Source: Argyresthia goedartella (taxonomy: Eukaryota; Arthropoda; Insecta; Lepidoptera; Argyresthiidae). Taken from it: 64,000 bases of DNA. Position 1 is the stretch's first letter. Each line of letters starts with the position of its first letter. This document shows, piece by piece, positions 11,101 to 20,519 of the stretch. A program made the position numbers and the translations under genes. The notes beneath the pieces were generated by a model, which searched no databases, was not told the DNA's origin, and saw only the letters and a program-made list of their open reading frames with translations. The stretch covers positions 6,103,501 through 6,167,500 of the forward strand of contig OX463809.1 in the NCBI GenBank assembly GCA_949825045.1. Reading direction: 5' to 3'.

Positions 11101-11795
11101 TAATAATTTCGGACTCCAAAAGTTGCTTACAAGCCCTCCAACAAAACCAATTTAAATCAAAAGTGCATAGTAATATTATTATGGAAATCAAAAATATCCT
11201 TTATAAATGTTCCCAAAAAAATTTTGCTGTAATTTTGGTTTGGATCCCTAGTCATTCTGGCATTATTGGTAATGATCACGTTGATGAGTTGGCTAAACAT
11301 GCGGCCTTAGATAATAACAGTAATCGAAAGTACTTCTCTAACCACTGTTATGACTTGCTCAGCATTCCTGGTAAAGATCTTCAGAAGACTTGGTCAGATG
11401 TGTGGCATGAATCAAGTCGAAATAAAGGAGCTTTTTACGCTTCAATTCAGCCAAGCATTCCAAGCAAACCATGGTTTTTCAATTTTAAAAAACTACCAAA
11501 GATATTAGTGACAATTTTATGCAGAATACGCTTAGGTCACTGCTGTTCTCCAGTGTTTTTAAAGAAGATAAAAATCAGAGATTCCTCCATTTGCGAGTGC
11601 GGTCTTGAGGATGGGTCCGTTGACCATATTTTCTTTAACTGCCCCATTTATGGCCTTGATTCCTTGTACTCCCTAATACCCTCAATCGGTCTCCCTATCC
11701 CTACTAACATTCGCCACCTTCTTTCTCTATTCCCCAACCCAAAGATAGTATTTTTATTAGCTAAATTTATCCATATTAACAAAATAAAATTATAA
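8075..11795 (+). pseudogene. I-type LINE ORF2 (endonuclease, RT, RNase H), two lesions
   Basis: The frame starts at ATG 8075. It encodes an APE-type endonuclease (LQWNARSV, AITETWL, LGDFDGHHSAWGS, GSDHFPL), the beginning of the RT, then a frame change near 9560 caused by a small deletion just after ADHY in the conserved YRPI region. The RT continues in the new frame to a TAA at 9909-9911, then from 9912 with GLPQGSVLSP, the catalytic YADD box, an RNase H domain from about 10910 (YTDAS, SDSKS, WIPSHSGIIGNDHVDELA) and a terminal Cys/His cluster (CECGLEDGSVDHIFFNC). All expected catalytic motifs are present, so inactivation is recent: one deletion and one stop. Confidence 0.85.
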
Positions 11796-12169
11796 TAGAT
11801 ATGTATCCCCTTCCTTCCCTTTATGTTATTGTGTTGTCCCTTAGTTTATCTTGTGTGTGTTATGTATATATTGCATGAAACTAAACGATAATGTAAAACT
11901 TTATTTCGGATAGACACCTACTAAAATGTATTCAGCCAATTTAAGATTTGCCCCGCGTCTCTTCACATGTGCCTCCACTACATGATACTGGCAGAAATTG
12001 TCTGGCAACAGCAGGACAGATTGCCATTAGTTAAAAAATGAAAAAATGAAAATGAACCTCTGCGTTGCCCCTGGACCTGGATTTTGGATAACGACAACTG
12101 CATTCAAACACTGACCCCTTGCTCGGAATTTTGACCTGACCCTCTCATTTTTGGAATCAAGCCTCAAGA

Positions 12170-12215
12170 ATGATTAATGAGAAACGATGCTGTGTTCCTA
12201 ACTGCAATACAACTA
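12170..12215 (+). pseudogene. THAP zinc-finger gene, exon 1
   Basis: ATG at 12170 opens MINEKRCCVPNCNTT, matching the start of THAP domains (Cys-x(2-4)-Cys close to the initiator Met, then a CNTTS-like turn). The exon stops at a consensus donor (A|gtaagtg, 12215/12216). The remainder of the domain is recognisable at 14108-14333. THAP proteins are C2CH zinc-finger DNA-binding proteins, either host regulators or transposase-derived. Classed with the damaged exon 2 as a pseudogene. By itself, 15 codons is weak evidence. Confidence 0.5.
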
Positions 12216-12278
12216 GTAAGTGATACTTTATCGTAAAGCGTGGTCTTGTAACCACAAGTGGTATAAGTACAGACATTT

Positions 12279-12324
12279 GGTCAGTGTCGATAAGAGGGCG
12301 GAACCCCTTAGCTACACTCCAACC
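12279..12324. mobile_element. short foldback MITE, copy 2
   Basis: A 46-bp, nearly loopless version of the 4418-4505 element. The left end is GGTCAGTGTCGATAAGAGGG; the right end complements GGTTGGAGTGTAGCTAAGGG. It lies in the intron of the THAP-like gene. Confidence 0.5.
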
Positions 12325-12771
12325 GATTAGACTCACTTAGGTTATGATGCTAGTTCCTTAGGCTATCGTAAATATGTGTCGTAGTATTAGAAGGGCCTTT
12401 CACTGTCTGTTCTGTTCACTTAGAGCTCCAACAAAATGAGAACCTCTCCTTTTGTGACAAACAAACCTTCCTTGTCTTGAAAAACTGATTTGAAGCAGTC
12501 ATTATCGTACACTGGGAGGGCGTTAGTGCAGGCTGTGGCATCAATTATTCAAGCAATTATGTAATTATAGCGACACTACATCCCCCTACCCCCCACCGTA
12601 CTACCACCCCCGATGAGTAAAAACCATTTTCGTTTAGGTATGAAGCAATGTACATCGTTGCGGGGACTAACTAGGTACATCTTGGCAGGAAATGTTCGAA
12701 AATAAATTATGGCACCTTAAGAATAATATCGCACCTTAAGTGACATATTAGCGGACTACTCACAGATTAAT

Positions 12772-12819
12772 GAAACTCTTTGCTTGAATAGATGTTGCTC
12801 TATTTAAGCAAAGAGTTTC
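12772..12819. repeat. 20-bp inverted repeat with 8-nt loop
   Basis: The left arm GAAACTCTTTGCTTGAATAG (12772-12791) and the complement of 12800-12819 match at 19 of 20 positions, with an 8-nt loop. It does not resemble the neighbouring MITE family and has no run of T suggesting termination. Confidence 0.7.
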
Positions 12820-13995
12820 AAAAGAGAGCAAAAGGCAGTTTTTTACCCCATTTTGGATTGCGTACCCTTTTGTCGATGGTTTGGTTTCTTTGGTTTATTT
12901 ATTACTCTACATAATTAGGTAATACTCGCCATGTATATAGTTAATCAGACAACAACGAACTATTCAATGGCACTGAACAGCATCTGTCATAGTCATAACA
13001 TAAACAAAGACTGAATATTTCAAATCAAAACTTTATTTTATTTATAAAAGTGATCTATCAGTGAGAAATTTTTTTAAATTGCATTAGTAAGTCATTCGCC
13101 ATGTAGTGTGCTATCATTCAGAGTAAAATTTACATGAGCTATCATAAAAACTTAGGCGTATTGATGTTATTTTGGAGCTTTTCTTGTATTTTATTGGATA
13201 CATTAGGGAAAGCGGAAGATTTCCCAAATTATTTCGACCCAGAAATATCAGACTTACGTTTATAGTAGCGTATTTTAACTTTTCCTTTGTCCAAGAAATA
13301 TCAATAGTGATGTAAAAAAATATTATCGATACATTGAACAGTGCTGAATTGCAATTATTTGATCTATATTTATGAACCTTTTCCACTAAGTAACATTAAT
13401 ATGTGAAATTTGATGTGTGATTATATATTACCCTTTTAATTTAAGATTTCCTCGTGAAACACTATTGCTAAATGTGTGGATTGCGGCGGTATCTTGCGGG
13501 TCTGGCTGGACGACAAAGCACGCGCAAATTCTCAAGAAGAAGAACATTTAACTCCAGAATGATTTTACCTGCAAAAAAATTATCGCAGACTAACACAAAC
13601 TACTTTACTAACACTAATATCCCGTTCACATCTGTAATTAATTAAAGTAAGAGCTCATTCAAATCGGATCCGACATCCACGATTCGTTAAAATACCCCAT
13701 TATACTCCTACGGGTATAATGCCTGCTGATATTTTTCAACATATTCTACTGATATTTACCTTCGTCACGGTACGTCAAGGGTATCGTTTAATTGAATCGT
13801 GATTAGTGATCTATTATAATCTATGGTATCTAAATGAAAATGAGTGTTTTATTTGTCTATTGCCATATAATTGTTGACTTTATTATGTGTTTTTTATTGA
13901 TTTGATTTTTTATTAATTATAATTTTTTATTTCGGAGCACAAAAGGATTCCATATTTTGTTTGTAACAGATAAAATACTTAATCACATTCAATGC

Positions 13996-14043
13996 AATCT
14001 CACAAACAGTCACACCATGAGTGGTGTGACTGTTTGTGAGATT
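13996..14043. repeat. perfect 22-bp inverted repeat with 4-nt loop
   Basis: The left arm 13996-14017 begins AATCTCACAAAC and is perfectly complementary to 14022-14043, with loop TGAG. It lies about 65 bp before the predicted acceptor of the THAP-like exon 2. Confidence 0.85.
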
Positions 14044-14107
14044 CAACACAGCTATGAACATGACTTTATTCATTCGGTCCATTATATGTACTTTTTTCGA
14101 TTTACAG

Positions 14108-14333
14108 GTGAAGACCACTGCATACATTCCACAATCCTGCTAAGGATCCTGACAGGTTCCTGGCATGGACCTTTAACATACTGGGAAATGTATTGGCTCT
14201 TAAGGAGAAACTGGTATCAAAACAATGAAGAGTATGTCAAAAACACTTTGAAGAGAAATATCAGGCTTTATACAATACTCTTTTTCGGAATGCCATCAGT
14301 GCATACACCAGTATAATTATTGTAAAACTATAA
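14108..14333 (+). pseudogene. THAP zinc-finger gene, exon 2 (damaged)
   Basis: The segment follows a good acceptor (cgatttacag, ending 14107). It carries the second half of a THAP domain: HNPAKDPDRFLAW, then RVCQKHFEEKY (the Cys-x2-His pair followed by F) and RNAIS, corresponding to the conserved RNAIPT end. The frame entering from exon 1 (SEDHCI) is out of register by one base with the downstream match, and a TGA interrupts it just before RVCQKHF, so at least two lesions exist. The frame ends at TAA 14331-14333. In the family this domain binds DNA through zinc coordinated by C2CH. Most likely a decayed host or transposon-derived THAP gene. Confidence 0.6.
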
Positions 14334-14449
14334 TTACAATATATGTTGATTTTAATGATATAAAATGTGATACTCATAAATTAAAATTATTGAATTATCA
14401 CCCCATTTTTTTATTTAAGTTCACTAAAAATAACTGAAAATAAACGAAG

Positions 14450-14550
14450 CCTACAATCATCTCGATCCAAATTGAGTTTGTATGATGTCCACACAAATAA
14501 TCTTAAGTGGTCCTCCATATAAACTCAATTTGAACATTGATGATTGTAGG
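14450..14550. repeat. inverted repeat of about 34 bp arms (MITE-like)
   Basis: CCTACAATCATC...CAAATTGAGTTT at 14450-14484 is inverted at 14517-14550 (complement reads CCTACAATCATC...CAAATTGAGTTT). About 30 bp lie between. It has no coding capacity and is probably a small foldback element. Confidence 0.6.
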
Positions 14551-15805
14551 TTTCCTTCTTATATTTCACTGCTACAGCTATGTGTAGCTAGTCTATCGTA
14601 TAGCTATAGGTATCTTTTTGTTAGACTTGGTTCTTTCACTCGCCGCCAGGGGCGCTGGCCTTAAAGGCACACTGATGTCTCTATATTAAGACTAATAATG
14701 TACTCTGTGTTCAGTACGAGTGCCAACGCCTTGTATACGCCACGTGTTTTCATTCAGTCTCCATTCGATTATCGTTATTGTTATTAATTTGTTGAGTTTT
14801 GCTGTTATTTGTTGGTTAAGTTCGTTCTTATTTTTGGATACAGTATGCCAAAAAGAACAAAGAAAACTGTTTTAAATAGTGAAAGCCGGGAGTTTGTGAT
14901 TCGCTTGCGCGAATACTTTGAACGTGAGAATCAAAATGACGGACCGTTGTTGCCGTTAACGCAAGCGTGCAACAGAGTTGCTGATGCTCTGAGAATCGGG
15001 ATTGCTACAGTGATTCGTGTCAGCAGAGAAAAGTATGGTGAGCAATCATCTGCGACAACGACGACAGAGGAAAACGAAGAGCAAAAACTGTCGACGCCAA
15101 ATGAAAAAAGGAAGAAGACGTGTTCAATAACAGAAATTGACGATTTTGATGCCGCAGCAATCCGAAAACATATTTATGGGTACTACACCCGTGGGGAGTT
15201 ACCAACACTCAGAAAACTACAAAAATGCCTTGAAGACGCTGAATTATTTAAAGGTACACGTCGTTAGCCAAAACATTGGGTTCAGGTACAATAAAAGTAA
15301 CAAAATAAAATACTGATGGAGCGGACAGATGTTGCGCTCAAGAGAATTGATTTTCTCAGAAAAGTTAAAGAGTCCGAAGGCAAAGGGCAAAGATTAATCA
15401 TCACACATACTGGGACGTCGTCTGGCTTTGTGCCCAATTGTTTGCTGGCGTTTAAATCAGTAAAGACCACCGAATATCATAAAGAAATGGATTTCAAAAG
15501 ATTCAAAAAGTGGTTTTTAACTATTTTGGAAAACCTGAAAGAACCGCATACCATCGTGATAGACAATGCGTCGTACCGTCGTACGGCGATTTATTTCGTG
15601 GCTGCAAAGCAAAGGTGTAGAGGCCAACGAAACGATGTTAAAAACTGAATTCCTACGATTGGTCCGCATACACAAACCCCGTACTCCAACATGCATCTTG
15701 GAAAAGATTGCAAAAGAAAAGGGCAATACTGTAATTCGGCTACCACAAGTGCCAGCCAGTACAAGCCGATAGAGCTGATCTGGGCTCAAGTCAAAGGTAA
15801 ACGTG

Positions 15806-15835
15806 CTTCTGTGTTTCTAATTAGAAACACAGAAG
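15806..15835. repeat. perfect 30-bp palindrome
   Basis: CTTCTGTGTTTCTAA (15806-15820) is followed directly by its exact complement (15821-15835), with no loop. It sits 9 bp inside the predicted intron. Confidence 0.9.
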
Positions 15836-15843
15836 AAGAAAAA

Positions 15844-15913
15844 CAAACAAGAGAAATGTGAGCGATGGTGATAGAAAATTTTCTATCACCATCGCTCGCA
15901 TTTCTCTTGTTTG
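15844..15913. repeat. 70-bp palindrome with one mismatch
   Basis: Arms of 35 bp (15844-15878 and 15879-15913) meet without a loop and differ at a single position: ATGTGAGCG in the left arm against ATGCGAGCG in the complement of the right arm. Such a structure is unstable in E. coli clones and easily lost from assemblies. Confidence 0.9.
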
Positions 15914-16151
15914 CTAAATAAAAACTCAATTAGATTTATATTTGTAAAATACATTTTGATAGCAAAGACAGGCAAAAAAATCTCATAAGACATCAATTAG
16001 CTAAGAAGACATCTCTGAGCTAATAAGACATCTCTTCCAACAAGCCAACACCAGTGTTTTATATGTATTTTATTTCTTTGTTACAGGTTACGCAGCCAGA
16101 CTTAATACAACATCGCCTTTTACGGCAAATAAAATGCTGACGTTGTTCAAG

Positions 16152-16206
16152 GATGCATGTCACATATTTAATGATGCGTCACATCATTAAATATGTGACA
16201 TGCATC
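16152..16206. repeat. 25-bp perfect inverted repeat, 5-nt loop
   Basis: GATGCATGTCACATATTTAA starts the left arm (16152-16176). The right arm, 16182-16206, is its exact complement, and the loop is CGTCA. It lies in the coding part of the transposase pseudogene, where it adds an inverted copy of the DACHIFND segment and disrupts the frame. Confidence 0.9.
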
Positions 16207-16427
16207 GGACAATTGGAAGAAAGTCATCGACAGATCAAGAAAAATTATAGAAGAAGATTGGGAGCGTGACGTACGATTCTACCATTCTACCCACGAAATG
16301 ATTATAAATCTACAAGACTGCTCCAGCGAGTCCGAATCAGACTTTGATGATGGTGATTTGGGCTGTGAACCGATTTAAAAAGAATAAAACATGTTACAAC
16401 TTCATTTTGTTTGATTTGCTTGAAACA

Positions 16428-18422
16428 TTGAATGAATGAATGAATGAATACTTTATTGCACAAAATGAACATACAGAGATATACAAAGAAAGATATATGT
16501 ACAAGAGGCGCGCTTATCTCTATAAAGGAGATTTCTACCAGCAAACCCAGATAGGAAAGGAAAGTGGATTGTGAGAGTAAAACCTATTTGCACAACAAAA
16601 TAATTCATACAAAATAATAATATAAGTAGGTACATATACCTATTACTACTACTACACCTAATTTATATAATATTATATACGTACATACATATTATACACA
16701 TACAAGTTATATACATACATAACATACACATACAAATTATATATACATACTATGGAAGAGAGAGGTAATGATCTTTCAAGCGAATCTTAAAAATGTTAAG
16801 TGACGGACTGTCCCTGATGGCACTGGGGAGCTTGTTCCAGAGCCTGATAGCACTGATCCTGAATCGTTGCCCATATGCGACTGAGTTGTGTTGAGGAGTT
16901 GCAAGCAGCGACCGAGTGTTTGATCTCCGAGACCTATCCGAAGAAAGAAAATCAAACCGATCACGCAGGAAGCTGGGGTAGTGAGGGTTGTGCAGAATAT
17001 TGAAGAGTAGAATGAGAACATGGGTATTGCGGCGAAGACGAATTGGAAGCCACTGCAGTTCCCTACGATACTGGGAGACATGGTCATACTTACGCAGTCC
17101 GAAGACAAACCGAATCCCGAGATTTTGAAGTCGCTCGAGTTTGTTCAGTTGCTCTTCGTTCGCGCTGATCCAGCTGACATCTGCGTAATCAATGAGAGGA
17201 AGGAGAAGAGACTGGGCAAGAGTAATTTTAGTATGTCGAGGCAGAAAGTTTTGAAGGCGCCTGAGGGAGTGAAATGTGGCAAAGACTCGTCTACTAACTT
17301 CGCAGACGTGAGCAGACCATGAAAGCTGATTGTCAAAGATAACTCCTAGATTTTTTGCCTTAGTACTGTACGGAATTATGGCAGATGCTATAACACACTA
17401 TGGGAGTGTCTGGAGCCGACAATCATGGCTTGCGACTTACTGTTATTGACAAGTAGTCCATGAGACAGAGCCCAGCCCCTGATGTTCTCGAGATCGGCAT
17501 TTAATGCACCCACAGAAGAAATCATATCACTTGGAGAGAAATGGCGGTATATTTGCAGATCATCGGCATAAAGATGGTAAGAAGAAGAAATGGCATCCGA
17601 AATGGAATTGATGAAGACGGAGAAAAGAAGAGGGGAAAGAATACCACCCTGAGGAACTCCAGAAGAAAGGTCGCACCACTCCGTGGAAGTCTCCTCGGAC
17701 CTAATACGCTGCTGGCGACCTCTCAGGTAGGAGCCGAACCAGCTGGCAGCGGCCGAGCAGACATTGAGGGACTTCAGTATCTCAACGAGGATGTCAAAAT
17801 CAACACAGTTAAAGGCACTGCTAAAGTCTAGTAACGCTGACACAGTGATCTGCTTGATATCCATTGCCGATTCAATGTCATCGGTCACTTTAAGTAAGGC
17901 CGAGACGGTACTATGACCCGGCCTGAATCCGGACTGGAATTGATTCAATAGCCTGTTAGAGGAAAGATAGGAAGAGAGTTGAGTGTGGACAATCGATTCA
18001 AGGACTTTGGAAAGGAAAGGCAGGATAGATATTGGACGATAATCTTTAAATGAGGAGGGATTTGAGGTTTTGGGAAGAGGGATAACTAACGCCTTTTTCC
18101 ACACATTAGGAAAAGAACACTGAGATAGACAGAAGTTAACAATGTGTGTAATGGCAGGTAGGAGGAAATCAAGGATGCTGTTTATCATTCTCGAGCAGAT
18201 ACTGTCGTCACCCACAGCTTTTGAGGAGATGGCAAGCACTGCCTTCTTAACCGTGTCAATTTCGACAAGACTGAAGTCGAATGGAGTGGTGGTGGGAGAT
18301 CGCTTGGAGCGCAGAGAATGCAGGGTGGCATATAACAAATACGACTGTCTGGGACTCGAAATGACAATAACGTCAGTAACTAACAAAAATTGAGTTATAA
18401 TAGTGTCATCAGTCAGTATCAT
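16428..18422 (-). mobile_element. CR1/Zenon-like LINE, 5'-truncated
   Basis: A minus-strand LINE with RT and C-terminal coding region (18422 down to 16750), a 3' UTR containing GGTTTGCTGGTAGAAATCTC (complement, about 16532-16551), and a terminal TTCA/ATTC tetranucleotide tail at 16428-16445, typical of CR1-group elements that end in short tandem repeats rather than poly(A). The endonuclease half is missing. A detached 3' tail of the same family lies at 21112-21230. Confidence 0.75.
16750..18422 (-). pseudogene. LINE reverse transcriptase (CR1/Zenon-like)
   Basis: The first open part (18422-17388) contains PLPKTSNPSSFKDYRPIS, the FRPGHSTVSALL region, LLDFSSAFNCVD, SGVPQGGILSPLLF and the catalytic YADD box in HLYADDLQIY. 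A one-base frameshift at about 17388 moves the thumb and C-terminal region into another frame, which stays open from about 17390 to TAG 16750. That part includes KNLGVIFDNQLSW, RLQNLGIRFVFGLRKYDHVS, LRRNTHVLILLFNILHNP and RLWNKLPSAIRDS, but has no Met, so it is easily missed. RT motifs are intact. Inactive because of 5' truncation and the frameshift. Confidence 0.82.
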
Positions 18423-18632
18423 CGTCTACCGTCGCGTTCAAAGCGTTCCGAATGGATATCTATGATGGCGCCATTTCCCACTCGGAACGGGTATGGTCGA
18501 TGGTCGTGACGTTACGTAAGCGATCATGTCTTTGTTGACGTGACTCGGAACGCGACACTATCTTTGTCATTTGGTAGGGTTATAACTAGTTATAACTCTA
18601 AAACCGACAACTTACTATTACAACCGAATATT

Positions 18633-19076
18633 TAATAGTAGTTTATGTGACCGCTACATAATGGAGGGCTACTGTTACATAGTGATATTATTATGAAACT
18701 CACCTTCGGCTCGTTTCGTAAACCCACTCTCGAGAGTTTTAATGCCTAATTATGTACAGTTACATACACTACTTTATCTACACACATATCATAAGCTCTC
18801 TTTGATGTGTTCAGGAACCGCATGTTTGACCGGCATTGTGGCTCTGCAGTTGTTTAGCTTGTTCTGTAGTACCAACTTCACACACGAACTAGGGGCGGCA
18901 CGCAGGCGGGCGTCGGCGTTCGAAATTTGAATGTCATAAAGATCACATTATTGACCATAATGTGTAATTTTTCAGATAAGAAATGAGTTTTTACCAAGTA
19001 GTTTAACATTATGCTGATCGTAACGTGCGGTTTTTGTACGCAGTAAAAAGGGTTTATGATACGTGTGTAGATAAAA
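18633..19076 (+). repeat. unidentified interspersed repeat, copy A
   Basis: About 440 bp that match 39691-40152 in inverted orientation with small indels. It includes an internal palindromic block (GAAACTC(A/G)CCTTCGGCTCGTTTC), TTTAATGCCTAATTATGTAC and GGCGGCACGCAGGCGGGCGT. The ends show no obvious inverted repeats or poly(A). A 62-codon frame (18742-18930) is kept in both copies, despite a 12-nt length difference. The AT/GC mosaic suggests a non-autonomous transposon; the family is unknown to me. Confidence 0.6.
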
Positions 19077-19213
19077 ATAACTAAGCAACTGCTTTTTTGA
19101 ATATAGAAATAACGGTTGCCAGTTTTGCGATTTTCATTCCGAACATCACCACTCGCAAGCAAATTAGCTTTTATAACATAGCCATAAGATCTCGTTTTAT
19201 TATTGCTGACACC

Positions 19214-19400
19214 ATAGCGATTTTGTTTTCATTTGAACGCAAACATCAGTGCTATTTTTTAGGAATGCTTATTTTAAAGGAATAGGGAAATTTAAACCTT
19301 ATTGTCTGTGGGCTAAGTCTTGTTTTTATTTGAACGCAGAAATCACTTGCTTATTTTATAGGAATAGGGAAATTTAAACCTTATTGTCTGTGAGCTAAGC
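19214..19400. repeat. two-unit tandem repeat (~105 bp period)
   Basis: TTTGAACGCA...GGAATAGGGAAATTTAAACC...TTATTGTCTGTG(G/A)GCTAAG occurs at about 19230-19317 and again at about 19336-19400. The second unit carries a short deletion. Simple local duplication. Confidence 0.7.
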
Positions 19401-19769
19401 CCCCTTACTCGATCACTTAAAAATCAACCGCGGTTCTTGGGTAGTCAGTTATTATAGCTTGAACTTATAAAAATGAACTTCAAGCTATCCGATTACTATA
19501 AGTTTTCATTTGAAAGCTCTCTTAAAATATTATATGGCTAAAATAGCATTTGGTACTACAAATTTTTAATGCGGTCTGGCTATGGTTTAGATCTCAGTTT
19601 GCTATGTCTGATGCCGTCGCGATTTGTGACTAGCGATTTATCGGGTTTAATAATAGTTCTTACGTGATACCGTAGCGAAATCGCTAATAACGGAACTGTT
19701 TAAAATAACGATTGTTTATTTAAACTAACTAACGACAATCGCTTATTCAAAAGCAGCCGATATTCTCAC

Positions 19770-19943
19770 CTTTAAACTGTACACGAAAGGCAGTTGACAT
19801 TGACGGCAGTCAAAAATTTTAGTTTTGTTTAGGACACGTTCGTTTAGTTCGGAAAATATTTTATCCTTAACAGCAACTGTAGTCAAGATAGTCAAATCCA
19901 GCAATAACAGCTCAGAAGTCACGAAAACCAGCAGGCTCAACAT
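19770..19943 (-). CDS. candidate first exon, hydrophobic N-terminus
   Basis: On the minus strand an ATG at 19943 opens 58 codons. They start with a strongly hydrophobic stretch (LSLLVFVTSELLLLDL) that could be a signal peptide or membrane anchor, followed by FDCRQCQ. The frame meets a good donor (AAAG|gtgaga) at 19770/19769. No family is recognised, no second exon was found, and the segment could be open by chance. Listed because start, hydrophobic leader and donor coincide. Confidence 0.2.
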
Positions 19944-20519
19944 GCCACGCTCGAGAAAGGGTCTTGTCTATGCAAACATGTCAATTTCTCTTTTCTAGCC
20001 CGAGATATCTCGACGGTAGCATGGCGACCGCGATCGAGATGGAGACGACCAAACCTTGTCTACATCCGGTAGCATGGCGGCATTGCCGAAATGATTTCGG
20101 CCGAGATAGGCACTAATTTTGACATATGCGACCGAGACATTGTCTGGTACCCATGGAGGTGCAGACAAGGCCTCGAGAGGATAGATTTCAGAGGAAAAAT
20201 ACAACTTTAGTTAGGTTTCTCTTGTGTTCTTGCTATCGACTGTACAATATTTATACGTAGTGCATAGAACTGTTTATCAAAGGTAGGTAAGTAGTTGATA
20301 ATATTCGGACTCTTTGTCTTCTGTTGTTTTAGTATCTGCCATACCCAGAGTCGTTTAATGATTCATTAAGGATTTAGAGAACGATTTTGTATATAAATTC
20401 AAATTTGGAATCGGTAATTATTAGGTAGACGACACTGAGTGCCTACGGCGCCAAGTGTTAGTAACTAATCAATTGTAAACAAGTTCCTTCCTTTGTCAAT
20501 AGAACTTGTGTGCATCATC

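Larger units (their letters stand above)
6346..12054 (+). mobile_element. full-length I-clade LINE
   Basis: A 5.7 kb non-LTR retrotransposon with both ends defined by the 13-bp target duplication. Order: 5' UTR (6346-6687), ORF1 with zinc knuckles, ORF2 with endonuclease, reverse transcriptase and RNase H, 3' UTR, and a tail of ATGAAAA repeats (12031-12054). The RNase H domain after the RT separates it from Jockey, CR1 and R1 elements and points to the I group. ORF2 carries only two visible lesions. It inserted between the aminotransferase and the THAP-like gene, about 0.1 kb upstream of the latter's predicted start codon. Confidence 0.88.
15797..16086 (+). other. intron of the transposase pseudogene
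   Basis: A 290-bp interval with donor AAAG|gtaaac and acceptor tttgttacag|G. Joining 15796 to 16087 continues the expected WAQVKG-Y reading. It contains two loopless palindromes (15806-15835, 15844-15913) and three short AAGACATC repeats (about 15987-16035). Intron status is inferred from protein continuity. Confidence 0.6.
14845..16378 (+). pseudogene. IS630/Tc1-mariner superfamily transposase, intron-containing, broken
   Basis: ATG 14845 starts MPKRTKKTVL. A helix-turn-helix region follows (SREFVIRLREYFERE, about residues 12-60), then a stop at 15265 and frame changes near 15275 and 15590. Recognisable later are ILMERTDVALKR, GKGQRLIITHTGT, the second catalytic Asp in TIVIDNASYRR, ISWLQSKGVEANE and, in another frame, YKPIELIWAQVKG with the final catalytic Glu. 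The first catalytic Asp region (YLDETW type) is missing between VKESEG and KGQRL. The C-terminal part resumes at 16087 after a GT-AG intron (GYAARLNTT...) and ends in an acidic Ser-rich tail at 16378. It is clearly inactive. Three palindromes lie within it. Confidence 0.72.
19077..20519. other. region without a supported gene
   Basis: Contains a short tandem duplication (19214-19400) and one weak candidate exon on the minus strand (19770-19943). A GC-richer part at 20010-20180 repeats GGTAGCATGGCG twice (about 20023 and 20069). I see no domain, RNA gene or complete transposon. Confidence 0.4.

Noticed and set aside
14482..14664. 60-codon frame upstream of the transposase
   Set aside because: It overlaps the inverted repeat at 14450-14550 and shows no family features.
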